Assembly: GCA_024655865.1 (NCBI GenBank)
Contig: JANLFM010000001.1
Location: 120,572 to 184,571, forward strand
Origin: Caldisericota bacterium
Lineage (GTDB): Bacteria; Caldisericota; JANLFM01
DNA: 64,000 nt
Reading direction: 5' to 3'
The position numbers were made by a program, and so were the translations under genes. Position 1 is the first letter of the stretch. Each line of letters opens with the position of its first letter. The notes beneath the pieces are model-generated. The model was given only the letters and a program-made list of their open reading frames with translations, had not been told where the DNA came from and ran no database searches. This document shows, piece by piece, positions 44,350 to 53,180 of this stretch.

Positions 44350-45228
44350 ATGAAAAACGTACTTATTTACCTTGATACTGATAAAAGAGCCAGCCTTTTT
44401 GACATCCTTTTTTCCTACGATGTCGGGTATGATGTAGTGGTCCCACTGGGAGGGGTTACGGCTGATGAAGTGAGAGCACTGGTTCAGGATGCCATGTTTC
44501 CCAGGGGACCGCAGGGAGCGAAATGCACCACCCTCTTCTTTGGCGGAAGCAACCCTGAGGAGGCCGAGGAGATGGCAGAAATTGCGAGGAAGACTATGTT
44601 CCCGCCCTTCCAGCTTTCCGTCGTTATCGACCCCAAAGGAGCATTCACCACGTCCTCTGCCATGATCGCAAAAGCTGTGGAGGCCTTGAAAACCAGAAAC
44701 GAAAGCCTTCAGGGTAAGAGGGCCCTGATCCTCGCCGGAACCGGACCTGTAGGAAGAATCGCCGCCAGGATCCTCGCAAAAGAGGGCGTGAATGTTTTCC
44801 TTACTTCCCGTTCAAGCAAAAAAGCTGAAGAAATCGCGGAAAAGGTAACTCAAAAGGTGGGAAAACTCGTGAAAGGGGTAAAAGCGGAAACCCCGGAGGA
44901 AGTCTTCGCGCTGGCTCAAGATTGCGAGCTCCTCCTTTCCACGGGAGCTGCGGGAGTGGAATTAATCCCCCAGAGTTATGTCGAGAAACTTTCTAAATGC
45001 CTTGTTGCTGTGGATGCTAACGCTGTCCCTCCCACTGGAATTGGCGGCGTCAATCCCGGCGACGACAAGAAGGAAGTCGGGAAAGCACTGGCAGTTGGGG
45101 CGCTCGCCGTAGGCGGTTTGAGGAACAAGATCGCACGGAAAATGCTCCAGGTGGCAATGGAAACCGGGGGATCTTTCCTCGATTACGAAAGCGGGTACAA
45201 ATTTGCAAAGGAACTGGTGGGGTTTTAG
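44350..45228 (+). CDS. mtdB: Methylene-tetrahydromethanopterin dehydrogenase, NAD(P)-dependent
   Basis: 292 residues from ATG 44350, five bases after GGAGG. It interconverts methylene- and methenyl-H4MPT with NAD(P). The N-terminal pterin domain shows SYDVGYDVVVPLGGVTADEV and MFPRGPQGAKCTTLFFGG, both typical of MtdA/MtdB. The Rossmann motif ILAGTGPVGRIAARILAKEG is near residue 130. The VVPLGGVTADEV and PRGP blocks fit the H4MPT-linked MtdB branch. It opens the C1 cluster; every later gene through the nucleotidyltransferase is on the same strand with short gaps or overlaps. Confidence 0.92.
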   Translation: MKNVLIYLDTDKRASLFDILFSYDVGYDVVVPLGGVTADEVRALVQDAMFPRGPQGAKCTTLFFGGSNPEEAEEMAEIARKTMFPPFQLSVVIDPKGAFTTSSAMIAKAVEALKTRNESLQGKRALILAGTGPVGRIAARILAKEGVNVFLTSRSSKKAEEIAEKVTQKVGKLVKGVKAETPEEVFALAQDCELLLSTGAAGVELIPQSYVEKLSKCLVAVDANAVPPTGIGGVNPGDDKKEVGKALAVGALAVGGLRNKIARKMLQVAMETGGSFLDYESGYKFAKELVGF

Positions 45229-45243
45229 GCAATTATAGAAAAA

Positions 45244-46416
45244 TTGCGCATCCTGATTACGGGTTTTTCAACCAGAGGGATTGCGGAAGCCGCAGTAAGG
45301 AGTGGATATTCTGCGGTAACCATCGATTTCTTTGGCGATTACGATCAGCGCTTGCTTGTGAAGAATTACTCCTTAATGCGGGACTTTGGACTCTCCTTTT
45401 CTACAAAAAACATTTTGCAGGTTTCAAGCAAAATCAAAACGGAAGCCGATGCTCTGGTCTACATTTCCCCCTTTGAGAACCATCCCGGGGACGTGCAGAG
45501 AATGAGCCGCGGTCGCATGCTCCTGGGGAACGCTCCGGAATCATTGAGAAAAGTACGCAACTGGCGCCTTATCCGTTCTTTCTTAAAGGAAGAGGGTATC
45601 GGTTTTCCGGAAACCATCTTCACGGGGGAGACGCTCCCCCAGTCCGGAACCTGGGTAGTAAAACCGGTAAAAAGCGGCGGTGGTCATAGGATTAAACTCT
45701 GGCAGGGTGAACGGCTGAAAAAGGGATACTTTCTGCAAAAGCTGGTAAATGGCATTCCTTGCTCAGCAGTTTTCGTAGCCAATGAAGAAAAAAGCGTGCT
45801 CCTGGGAATCACGGAGCAGTTAATCGGAAGGCCCGAATTAGGGTCCAGGGGGTTTACCTGGTGCGGCAACATTACCCCTGTTGAACTGGATAAAGAAGCC
45901 CTTGAGACTTTAGTTACAAGAATTGATGAGATCGCTTTTAAGCTAACCAAGTTCTTCGGGCTCAGGGGCATTAACGGCTTCGATTTCATTCTCTCCGAAC
46001 CAGATAACGCACCCGTCCTTGTGGAAATCAATCCCAGGTATCCAGCTTCCGTGGAAATAATTGAAGCAGCTTTTGGCCTTCCCGTCTTCGACATCCATGT
46101 CAGGGGATGCCTGGGAAAGCTTCCAGATTTCTCTCTGGGCGAGCGACTTAATAACCCTCGTTATTACGGGAAAGCTATTGTCTATGCGAAGGAAGACGTG
46201 AGAATTCCTCCTGAGGCCGCTTATTGGGTTCTTTTAAAAAGAAAGGACGTACCCTTTCCGGGCGAAACTATCAGGAAAGGGCACCCTATCTGCACTGTGT
46301 TTGCCACCGGCGAGACGAGAGAGGAATGTTGGAACGCTCTTTTGACTGAGGCGGGGAAATTAGAAGCAGAACTCAAACCCTGCCTTATCTTGACATCCAA
46401 GGAGAAAGAAGAATGA
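45244..46416 (+). CDS. ATP-grasp protein of H4MPT gene clusters (OrfY-like)
   Basis: 390 residues; TTG 45244 is the likely start, 15 bases after mtdB, without a clear ribosome site. N-terminal Rossmann-like part (ILITGFSTRGIAEAAVRSGY), then an ATP-grasp domain: GTWVVKPVKSGGGHRIKLW, LVNGIPCSAVFVANEE, and the metal/ATP segment VLVEINPRYPASVEI. Such ATP-grasp ligases occur in methylotroph H4MPT clusters (OrfY), where a role in cofactor synthesis is assumed but unproven. Its ATGA overlap with fwdD ties it to the operon. Confidence 0.8.
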   Translation: MRILITGFSTRGIAEAAVRSGYSAVTIDFFGDYDQRLLVKNYSLMRDFGLSFSTKNILQVSSKIKTEADALVYISPFENHPGDVQRMSRGRMLLGNAPESLRKVRNWRLIRSFLKEEGIGFPETIFTGETLPQSGTWVVKPVKSGGGHRIKLWQGERLKKGYFLQKLVNGIPCSAVFVANEEKSVLLGITEQLIGRPELGSRGFTWCGNITPVELDKEALETLVTRIDEIAFKLTKFFGLRGINGFDFILSEPDNAPVLVEINPRYPASVEIIEAAFGLPVFDIHVRGCLGKLPDFSLGERLNNPRYYGKAIVYAKEDVRIPPEAAYWVLLKRKDVPFPGETIRKGHPICTVFATGETREECWNALLTEAGKLEAELKPCLILTSKEKEE

Positions 46417-46754
46417 AAAGCTGGAAATTCTTGTTAATTACGGGCCGCAGCTTAAAACAGGGGCAAGCGGCCGAACAAGGAAAGTTCTCCCCGGAATACA
46501 TTAATGAGACCACTACCGTAGAGATTGGTAAAGAGGACGCCGAAAAACTCGGGTTAAGTGATGGTATGGAAGTAAAGTTAAAAAATACCTGCGGGGAGGG
46601 CATCTTTCATGTGCGGATCTCTCAGGGGTTGCCCTCCGGAATCCTGTTCATCCCCTACGGCCCTTCAGCTAACTTACTCATTCCCGCAGAGACCGGAGGC
46701 ACCGGAATGCCCGGTTGCAAAGGGATTGATGTAGAACTTTTGAAGGAGAGATAA
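46413..46754 (+). CDS. fwdD: Formylmethanofuran dehydrogenase subunit D (molybdopterin-binding)
   Basis: 113 residues, the molybdopterin-dinucleotide-binding beta-barrel domain of Fwd/Fmd enzymes: LITGRSLKQGQAAEQGKFSP at the start, then VEIGKEDAEKLGLSDGMEVK, and GPSANLLIPAETGGTGMPG near the end. With FwdB it should hold the bis-molybdopterin Mo or W cofactor. This subunit is not part of the hydrolytic Fhc complex of aerobic methylotrophs. The stop (TAA) and the fwdB ATG are directly adjacent. Confidence 0.9.
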   Translation: MKSWKFLLITGRSLKQGQAAEQGKFSPEYINETTTVEIGKEDAEKLGLSDGMEVKLKNTCGEGIFHVRISQGLPSGILFIPYGPSANLLIPAETGGTGMPGCKGIDVELLKER

Positions 46755-48023
46755 ATGGAAACTATAAGTGCAACCTGTCCGTTTTGCGGATGCCTTTGCG
46801 ATGATATCCAGATTGTTGTGGAGAATGGGAAAGTGCTGGAGGTGAAAAATGGGTGCAGCATCTCTAAGACTTTGTTCACCCACCATGATCCGGATGATCT
46901 GGTACCGCAAATTGAGGGCAAGAAAGCGAGCCTGGAGGAAGCTCTTGATAGGGCAGCCTCCATCATCCGCCAGGCTCGCTTTCCGCTCGTGTTTGGGCTT
47001 TCCATGACAAGCTGCGAAGCCCAAAGGAAGGCTGTGGAACTTGCGGAGTTCATCGGAGGGAATATCGACAGCACTTCAACGTTCTGCCATGGTCCCACAA
47101 CACTTGCCATGCAATCGGTTGGGGAACCAACCTGCACCCTTGGAGAGATTAAAAATCGAGCGGACCTGGTGGTATTCTGGGGATGCAACCCGGTGGAGGC
47201 CCACCCAAGGCACATTGCCAGATATTCGGTGTCACCGAAGGGGTTGTTCAACCCTGCCGGGAGGAGAGGAAGAACCGTGGTAACGGTGGATGTAAGGGCT
47301 ACCCCTACAGCTCGGGTCTCGGATATTTTCCTCCAAATCCAGCCTCACAAAGACTACGAGGTATTTGAGGTGCTCCGGGCTCTCCTTAAGGGAAAAGACC
47401 TGCGCATTGACAGTGTGGGCGGAATCCCCCTTGATGCCCTGAAAGACCTGGTGAACAAAATGAAGAGCTGCAAATTCGGGATCATTCTCTTCGGCATGGG
47501 TTTGACGATGACCAGGGGCCGACACCTGAATATAGAGGCTGCCATCTCGCTCGTTCGAGACCTCAACCAGTTCACCAAGTTCCTGATTATCCCGATGAGA
47601 GGGCACTATAACGTCACTGGAGCAGATGCTGTGCTCACCTGGCAGACAGGATACCCCTACGCTTTAAACTTCAGCCGTGGTTATCCACAATATAATCCAG
47701 GAGAATTTACTACCGTTGACCTTTTGCGCAGGAAGGAAGTGGACGCGGCTTTAATCCTTGCATCAGATCCCATGGCCAGTTTGCCCCGCCAGGCATCGAG
47801 TTATCTGGAAGAAATTCCTTTTGTAGTGCTGGATTGCAGGAAAAGCTATTCTGCCAGTTTCGCTACCGTTTTTATACCTGTGGCTGCTTCAGGAGTGAGC
47901 ATCTCCGGGACCGCCTATCGCATGGATGGTGTTCCCGTCCTTTTAAAAAAGGTCCTGGATTCCCCGCACCCCACGGATGAACAAGTTCTGGATGGCATAC
48001 TCAAGAGGTTAAGGCAAAGATGA
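46755..48023 (+). CDS. fwdB: Formylmethanofuran dehydrogenase subunit B (catalytic Mo/W)
   Basis: 422 residues. An N-terminal cluster motif CPFCGCLCDDI (Cys8, 11, 13, 15) with Cys34 in KNGCSISK can bind [4Fe-4S]. STSTFCHGPTTLAM places Cys111 where methanogen FwdB has its catalytic Cys or selenocysteine. VFWGCNPVEAHPRH and VTVDVRATPTA are typical of the family. The subunit should reduce CO2 to formate, or the reverse, at Mo/W-bis-molybdopterin. Genes for the polyferredoxin subunits FwdF/G are absent here, so the electron partner is unknown. ATGA overlap with fwdA. Confidence 0.93.
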   Translation: METISATCPFCGCLCDDIQIVVENGKVLEVKNGCSISKTLFTHHDPDDLVPQIEGKKASLEEALDRAASIIRQARFPLVFGLSMTSCEAQRKAVELAEFIGGNIDSTSTFCHGPTTLAMQSVGEPTCTLGEIKNRADLVVFWGCNPVEAHPRHIARYSVSPKGLFNPAGRRGRTVVTVDVRATPTARVSDIFLQIQPHKDYEVFEVLRALLKGKDLRIDSVGGIPLDALKDLVNKMKSCKFGIILFGMGLTMTRGRHLNIEAAISLVRDLNQFTKFLIIPMRGHYNVTGADAVLTWQTGYPYALNFSRGYPQYNPGEFTTVDLLRRKEVDAALILASDPMASLPRQASSYLEEIPFVVLDCRKSYSASFATVFIPVAASGVSISGTAYRMDGVPVLLKKVLDSPHPTDEQVLDGILKRLRQR

Positions 48024-49654
48024 TTCGCATAACCAAAGGAAAAGTATATGACCCGATAAATGGCATCAACGGCAAGGAATTAGATATCTGGGTTGATGGG
48101 GGAAAAATCGTTCAGGTCGGTGACGCCCCGGATCTCGTTGCCGAGCGCATAATTGATGCCGAAGGTTGCATCGTAATGCCGGGAGGAATAGATATCCATT
48201 CCCATATTGCTGGGGGTAAAGTCAATCTTGGCAGGAAACTGAGGCCAGAAGATCATCGCAAGGACGTTGTGCCCAGAACAGAGACAACCCGCTCCGGAGT
48301 GGGCCACTCCATTCCTTCCACTTTCGTTACCGGTTATCGGTATGCGCAAATGGGTTACACCATGGTCATGGAAGCTGCGATGCCTCCATTAACGGCAAAA
48401 CACACTCACGAGGAATTGCACGACATTCCTATAATTGACAAGGGCTCCTATACCCTGATGGGAAACAACCACTTCATTTTAAAGTTCATCGAAAAGGGTG
48501 AAATTGAGAAAGTGAAGTCCTTCATCTCCTGGTTATTGAAAACCACCAAGGGTTATACGATCAAAATCGTCAATCCCTGTGGGGTCGAAAGCTGGAAGTG
48601 GGGGAAAAATGTGGAAAACATTGACCAGCAGGCTGCCGATTACGCCGTCACCCCAAGACAACTGATTTCCATTTTGTCCCAGATAGCGGATGAGCTCGGT
48701 CTCCCCCACTCCATCCACCTGCACTGTAACAACATCGGAGTTCCGGGAAACTACGAAACCACCGTTGAATCGATGAAGGCCACGGGTACAAACAGAGTCC
48801 ACGTCACTCATGCTCAGTTTAATAGTTACGGAGGAAAGGGCTGGGCTGATATCCACTCAAAAGCTCGGGAGGTCGTCGAGTACGTAAATGAGCACCCAAA
48901 CGTCACTTTTGATGCTGGGCAAATCGTGTTCGGCGATACCACAACCATGACCGCCGATGGACCATGGCAGTATCGTTTATATCTTTTATCGGGAAACAAG
49001 TGGGTCAACGCCGATGTGGAAATGGAGACCAGTGCTGGTATCGTACCCTATACCTTCCGCAAGAAAAGCCTGGTCAATGCCGTCCAGTGGGCAATTGGTC
49101 TGGAACTAATGCTTCTCGCCGAGGATCCCTGGAGGGCGTTCATGACCACTGACCATCCAAATGGGGGGCCCTTCACCTTCTATCCCCAGATCATCAAACT
49201 CTTAATGAGCAGAGCCGCAAGGGAAGAGATGATTGCTCAACTTCCCAGGAGAGCTCTCGAAAGGATCTCTCTTCCCCAAATTACCAGAGAATACTCCCTT
49301 TACGAGATAGCGATAATTACCAGAGCTGCTCCCAGCAAGCTTCTCGGGTTACACCAGAAGGGGCATCTGGGTGTCGGGGCGGATGCGGACATCGCTATTT
49401 ACAGGGAAAACCCTGACGTTGAGAAAGTGTTCTCTTCCGTCCAGTATTTGCTCAAAGATGGGGAGGTCGTGGTAGAAAACGGCATTGTGCTCAAAAGCAC
49501 CTCGGGGAGAATCCTCTATGTGGATCCCGGGGAAGAAGGAGATATTGAGGAATACATCCGTGAGGAGTTCGAGAAGTTCTACACAGTCACTCTGGATGGC
49601 TATGGAGTTCCTGAAAATTACCTGGAGCGGGGTGAATGCGTATCATGTGGATAA
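48020..49654 (+). CDS. fwdA: Formylmethanofuran dehydrogenase subunit A (amidohydrolase)
   Basis: 544 residues of the amidohydrolase superfamily. It condenses formate with methanofuran or hydrolyses formyl-methanofuran. Binuclear metal motif DIHSHIAGG (His60, His62); Lys181 in TIKIVNPCG stands where the carboxylated lysine is expected; SIHLHCNNIGVPG supplies further His ligands. FMTTDHPNGGPFTFYPQ is a family signature. In methanogens a tunnel links this site to the FwdB site. It overlaps ftr by 19 bases. Confidence 0.94.
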   Translation: MIRITKGKVYDPINGINGKELDIWVDGGKIVQVGDAPDLVAERIIDAEGCIVMPGGIDIHSHIAGGKVNLGRKLRPEDHRKDVVPRTETTRSGVGHSIPSTFVTGYRYAQMGYTMVMEAAMPPLTAKHTHEELHDIPIIDKGSYTLMGNNHFILKFIEKGEIEKVKSFISWLLKTTKGYTIKIVNPCGVESWKWGKNVENIDQQAADYAVTPRQLISILSQIADELGLPHSIHLHCNNIGVPGNYETTVESMKATGTNRVHVTHAQFNSYGGKGWADIHSKAREVVEYVNEHPNVTFDAGQIVFGDTTTMTADGPWQYRLYLLSGNKWVNADVEMETSAGIVPYTFRKKSLVNAVQWAIGLELMLLAEDPWRAFMTTDHPNGGPFTFYPQIIKLLMSRAAREEMIAQLPRRALERISLPQITREYSLYEIAIITRAAPSKLLGLHQKGHLGVGADADIAIYRENPDVEKVFSSVQYLLKDGEVVVENGIVLKSTSGRILYVDPGEEGDIEEYIREEFEKFYTVTLDGYGVPENYLERGECVSCG

Positions 49655-50532
49655 ATGGAGTAGAAATTGAAGATACCTTTGCCGAGGCCTTCAAAATGTA
49701 TGCCGCGAGGATCATCGTCACGGCCGTTAACCGCCAATGGGCTTTGGAAGCAGCAACCAAGTTATCCGGCTTTGCCACCTCCATCATCGCTTGCGGATGT
49801 GAGGCAGGAATAGAAGCGGAAATTTCTCCGGAAGAGACTCCCGATGGTCGTCCCGGGGTATCTGTGCTCCTCTTTACCATGGGGAAAAAGGGAATGGAGG
49901 AACAACTGCTTAATCGCATCGGCCAGACAGTTATGACCTGCCCGACAACTGCCTGCTTTAACGGAGTAACCTCCCAGGAAAAGGTTAAGGTCGGCGGAAA
50001 ACTGAGGTACTTCGGAGATGGTTTTCAAATAAGCAAGCTTCTTGGGGAAAGAAGGTTCTGGCGAATCCCGGTCATGGAAGGAGAATTTCTGGTGGAGGAC
50101 TATTTCGGGATCCAACCAGCGGTGGGGGGAGGAAATTTTCTCATCCTGGGGGAAACTCCGGAGCAAACCCTGAAGGCGGCGGAGAGAGCTGCCGAGGCTT
50201 CAAGGAGTGTCAAAGGGGTAGTGCTGCCTTTCCCGGGTGGGATCGTCAGAAGTGGAAGTAAAGCGGGCTCCAGATACAAATTTCTGCGCGCCTCCACCAA
50301 CACGGCTTTCTGCCCCACGATCAGGGAGCAGGTGAAATCCGAACTCCCACCTGGAGTGAATTGTGTCCTGGAGATAGTCATCGATGGCCTGGATGAGGAA
50401 GTTATCCGGCAATCGATGAAGCGCGGCATTGAAGCAGCCTGTATCGAGGGCATAAAGAGGATTTCCGCAGGAAATTATGGGGGTAAGCTTGGTCCCTTCC
50501 ATTTTTATCTCCATGAATTATTCAAACAATGA
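49636..50532 (+). CDS. ftr: Formylmethanofuran:H4MPT formyltransferase
   Basis: 298 residues, standard length (FhcD in methylotrophs). It moves the formyl group between methanofuran and N5 of H4MPT. Typical: INGVEIEDTFAEAFKMYAAR at the N-terminus, ACGCEAGIE, TCPTTACFNG near residue 100, and FCPTIREQVKSELPPGVNCV near the end. ATGA junction with fwdC. Confidence 0.96.
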   Translation: MRIMWINGVEIEDTFAEAFKMYAARIIVTAVNRQWALEAATKLSGFATSIIACGCEAGIEAEISPEETPDGRPGVSVLLFTMGKKGMEEQLLNRIGQTVMTCPTTACFNGVTSQEKVKVGGKLRYFGDGFQISKLLGERRFWRIPVMEGEFLVEDYFGIQPAVGGGNFLILGETPEQTLKAAERAAEASRSVKGVVLPFPGGIVRSGSKAGSRYKFLRASTNTAFCPTIREQVKSELPPGVNCVLEIVIDGLDEEVIRQSMKRGIEAACIEGIKRISAGNYGGKLGPFHFYLHELFKQ

Positions 50533-51374
50533 GCGGGGTTGGAGAAATGAATGAGATCTTATTGAGACCAAAAGTTGAATTCGACGTCCCGGTGGAAGCT
50601 GAGGTCATTTCGCCAGACCTCTTCGCTGAAAAAAGCCACGAGGAGATTGGAAGCCTGCCTGTTTTTTTAGGCAACAGGAAAATGTGCCTGAAGGACCTAT
50701 TCGAAATAGAAGGTCAGTCCTCAACGAACATTGTCCTGGAGGGCGACTTTTCCCGGGTGAAAAAAATCGGTTACGGCATGTCTCGAGGGAAAATTCACAT
50801 TAAAGGTAACGTGGGAATGCACACCGGAGCCACTATGAAAGGCGGGGAAATCATCGTTGAGGGTGACGCTATGGACTGGCTGGGTGCCGAAATGAACGGC
50901 GGATTGATTTGGGTTAAGGGCAGTGTTGGCCACTTCGCGGGAGCATCCTACTGGGGGAGTAAGCATGGAATGAATCGGGGCATGATCCTGATCGAGGGAA
51001 ATACCGGAAACGAAGTAGGAAAGAAAATGCGCAGGGGCACAATCGCCATAAAGGGAAAAACGGGAGACTTTTTGGGAGTAGGTATGATCGGAGGAACTAT
51101 CCTTGCCTTTTCTGAGACCGGAGAAAGACCAGGAGCCGAGATGAAGAGGGGAAGCATTGTTCTCTTTCTGGAAAACTGTACCAACCCTCCTCCGCTTCTT
51201 CCCACCTTCACTTATAACTGCACATACAGCCCTACCTTCCTTAGGGTTTACCTAAAAACCCTAAGGAAACTCGGATTTCCGGTTAAGGAAGAGTACATTT
51301 CTGGGAAGTACAGGCGCTATAACGGGGACATCGTGGAATTAGGGAAAGGAGAGATCCTGATTTATGAACCCTGA
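50529..51374 (+). CDS. fwdC: Formylmethanofuran dehydrogenase subunit C (beta-helix)
   Basis: 281 residues. A right-handed beta-helix built from G-x-x-M-x-x-G repeats: YGMSRGKIHIKGNVGMHTGA, MKGGEIIVEG, MNGGLIWVKG, MNRGMILIEG, MRRGTIAIKG, MIGGTILAF, MKRGSIVLF (residues ~75-215). It resembles the C-terminal domain of glutamate synthase and structurally joins the A and D/B subunits. The start of mch lies inside its last codons. Confidence 0.95.
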   Translation: MSGVGEMNEILLRPKVEFDVPVEAEVISPDLFAEKSHEEIGSLPVFLGNRKMCLKDLFEIEGQSSTNIVLEGDFSRVKKIGYGMSRGKIHIKGNVGMHTGATMKGGEIIVEGDAMDWLGAEMNGGLIWVKGSVGHFAGASYWGSKHGMNRGMILIEGNTGNEVGKKMRRGTIAIKGKTGDFLGVGMIGGTILAFSETGERPGAEMKRGSIVLFLENCTNPPPLLPTFTYNCTYSPTFLRVYLKTLRKLGFPVKEEYISGKYRRYNGDIVELGKGEILIYEP

Positions 51375-52305
51375 GCTCAGTTTAAACCTTCAAGCCGAAA
51401 AAATAGTTGAGCGAATGATCGAACAAGCCCCCATCCTGGGTATAACCGTCAAGGAACTGGGAAACGGTTCTAAAATTTTGGATGCTACTTTCGGAGGATA
51501 CCGGGCCGGCAAATTGTTCGCAGAGGTGTGCATGGGTGGACTGGGAGAGGTTACCCTTACCTCTCTGGAATTCTCCTCCCTTTCCTTGCCGGGGGTGAGC
51601 GTCTCCGTTGAGTATCCCTTCCTTGCCTGTCTTGCTTCCCAATACGCTGGCTGGAGCATCAAGGTGGGCAGTTTCTTTGCCCTGGGCTCAGGACCGGCAC
51701 GGGCTTTAGCGCGAGTAGAGAAACTTTTTGAGGAGTTGAAATACGAAGAGAGCGCGGACAGGGCGGTAATAGTTCTGGAATGCAGAAATGCCCCAAGCGA
51801 GGAGGTCGCGAATTATGTAGCTCAACAATGCCGGGTGAAACCTGAAAACCTCTATATCCTTTTTGCCCCCACAGCAAGCCTCGTGGGTTCCATCCAGATT
51901 GCCGCGCGAATAGTTGAAACAGGGATGCATAAGATGAAGGAATTGGGGTTCGACATCAAGAAAGTACTCGCAGGCTACGGTACCTGCCCCATCGCCCCTA
52001 TTGCTAAGGACGACCTCCAGGCTATTGGAAGAACTAACGACTGCGTTCTTTACGGTGGCAAGGCTTTCTATCTGGTAGAGGACAATGAGAACCTGATTGC
52101 CGATATAGTATCTGAAGTACCCTCCTCCGCTTCCCGAGATTACGGAGCCCCCTTCCTGGAGTTATTCAATCGCTATGGAAATTTCTACGATATCGATCCC
52201 ATGCTCTTCAGCCCGGCTGAGGTCTATGTGAACAACCTGACAAATGGAAAAACTTACCACGCAGGGCAACACAACCTGGAAATCCTTCAGAGATTGCTGA
52301 GTTGA
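51364..52305 (+). CDS. mch: Methenyl-H4MPT cyclohydrolase
   Basis: 313 residues, standard for Mch, which hydrolyses methenyl-H4MPT to formyl-H4MPT. Visible: LNLQAEKIVERMIEQAP, CMGGLGEVTLTSL, GWSIKVGSFFALGSGPARAL near residue 98, GTCPIAPIAKDDLQAIGRTN near 205, and LVEDNENLIADIVSEVPSS. It overlaps fwdC by 11 bases and abuts the next gene by TTGA. Confidence 0.96.
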   Translation: MNPELSLNLQAEKIVERMIEQAPILGITVKELGNGSKILDATFGGYRAGKLFAEVCMGGLGEVTLTSLEFSSLSLPGVSVSVEYPFLACLASQYAGWSIKVGSFFALGSGPARALARVEKLFEELKYEESADRAVIVLECRNAPSEEVANYVAQQCRVKPENLYILFAPTASLVGSIQIAARIVETGMHKMKELGFDIKKVLAGYGTCPIAPIAKDDLQAIGRTNDCVLYGGKAFYLVEDNENLIADIVSEVPSSASRDYGAPFLELFNRYGNFYDIDPMLFSPAEVYVNNLTNGKTYHAGQHNLEILQRLLS

Positions 52306-53180
52306 AAATAGGAATACTGGGGCAAAGGAGAAGCTGGCACGTCCAGACTTTACAGGATGCCTTTTTAAGAAAAGGGGCCGTTTGCGATTTTCTCTCTATC
52401 ACCCGTATCGTAGCTGGAATTTTCCAGAGACCCTATGCCTCTACCGAAGGGCGGATACTGGAGAGCTACGACGCTCTGGTTGTGAGAAGCATCCCCTCTG
52501 GATCGCTTGAGCAGATTATTTTCCGCGTGGACGTCCTGCACAGGCTGGAGAACCTTGGTGTCAAGGTAATCAATTCCGCCACTACCCTGGAAAGGAGCGT
52601 GGACAAGTATTACACCTCTTCTCTCCTTGAGGACGCCGGCATCCCTACTCCCCGCACTATAGTGGCGGAGCGCTTCGAAAACGCCATGGAAGCGTTCCTC
52701 CAATTTAAGGATGTTGTGGTCAAGCCCCTTTTTGGCTCGGAAGGGAAGGGAATTGTCAGAATCCAGGATGAGGATATGGCATACAGGGTATTCAAGGCTC
52801 TGGAGTTAGGAAATTACATCTTCTACATTCAGGAGTTTATCCCTCACCGAAACCGGGACATCAGGGTTTTCCTCGTTGGTGACGAACCAATAGCAGGAAT
52901 GGTAAGGGAAAGCGATCTATGGAAAACCAATATCGCAAGGGGGGCTAAAGCCCAGGCCCTTGAGCTTACCACTACTCTGAAAGACCTCAGCATCAGAGCC
53001 GCCAAAATCCTGGGGGCATTTTATGCAGGAGTGGACATTCTGGAAAGCGAGGATGGGAAATTGTTCGTGACCGAGGTTAACGGGATTCCAGGCTGGCATG
53101 GCTTGCAGAGCACTACGGATATCAACATAGCTGAGCGCATAGCGGAACACGTGATTATGCTGACTCAGGAGCAAAGATGA
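52302..53180 (+). CDS. RimK/MptN-like ATP-grasp ligase (Orf17-like)
   Basis: 292 residues; TTG start overlapping the mch stop. ATP-grasp elements: VDKYYTSSLLEDAGIPTPRT, VVVKPLFGSEGKGIVRIQDE, EFIPHRNRDIRVFLVGDEPI, and VTEVNGIPGWHGLQ. The family adds glutamate to cofactors or proteins; MptN adds alpha-glutamate to H4MPT in methanogens, and Orf17 occupies this cluster position in methylotrophs. Tailoring of H4MPT or methylofuran with glutamate is the likely role, unproven here. Shares four bases with the next gene. Confidence 0.85.
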   Translation: MKIGILGQRRSWHVQTLQDAFLRKGAVCDFLSITRIVAGIFQRPYASTEGRILESYDALVVRSIPSGSLEQIIFRVDVLHRLENLGVKVINSATTLERSVDKYYTSSLLEDAGIPTPRTIVAERFENAMEAFLQFKDVVVKPLFGSEGKGIVRIQDEDMAYRVFKALELGNYIFYIQEFIPHRNRDIRVFLVGDEPIAGMVRESDLWKTNIARGAKAQALELTTTLKDLSIRAAKILGAFYAGVDILESEDGKLFVTEVNGIPGWHGLQSTTDINIAERIAEHVIMLTQEQR

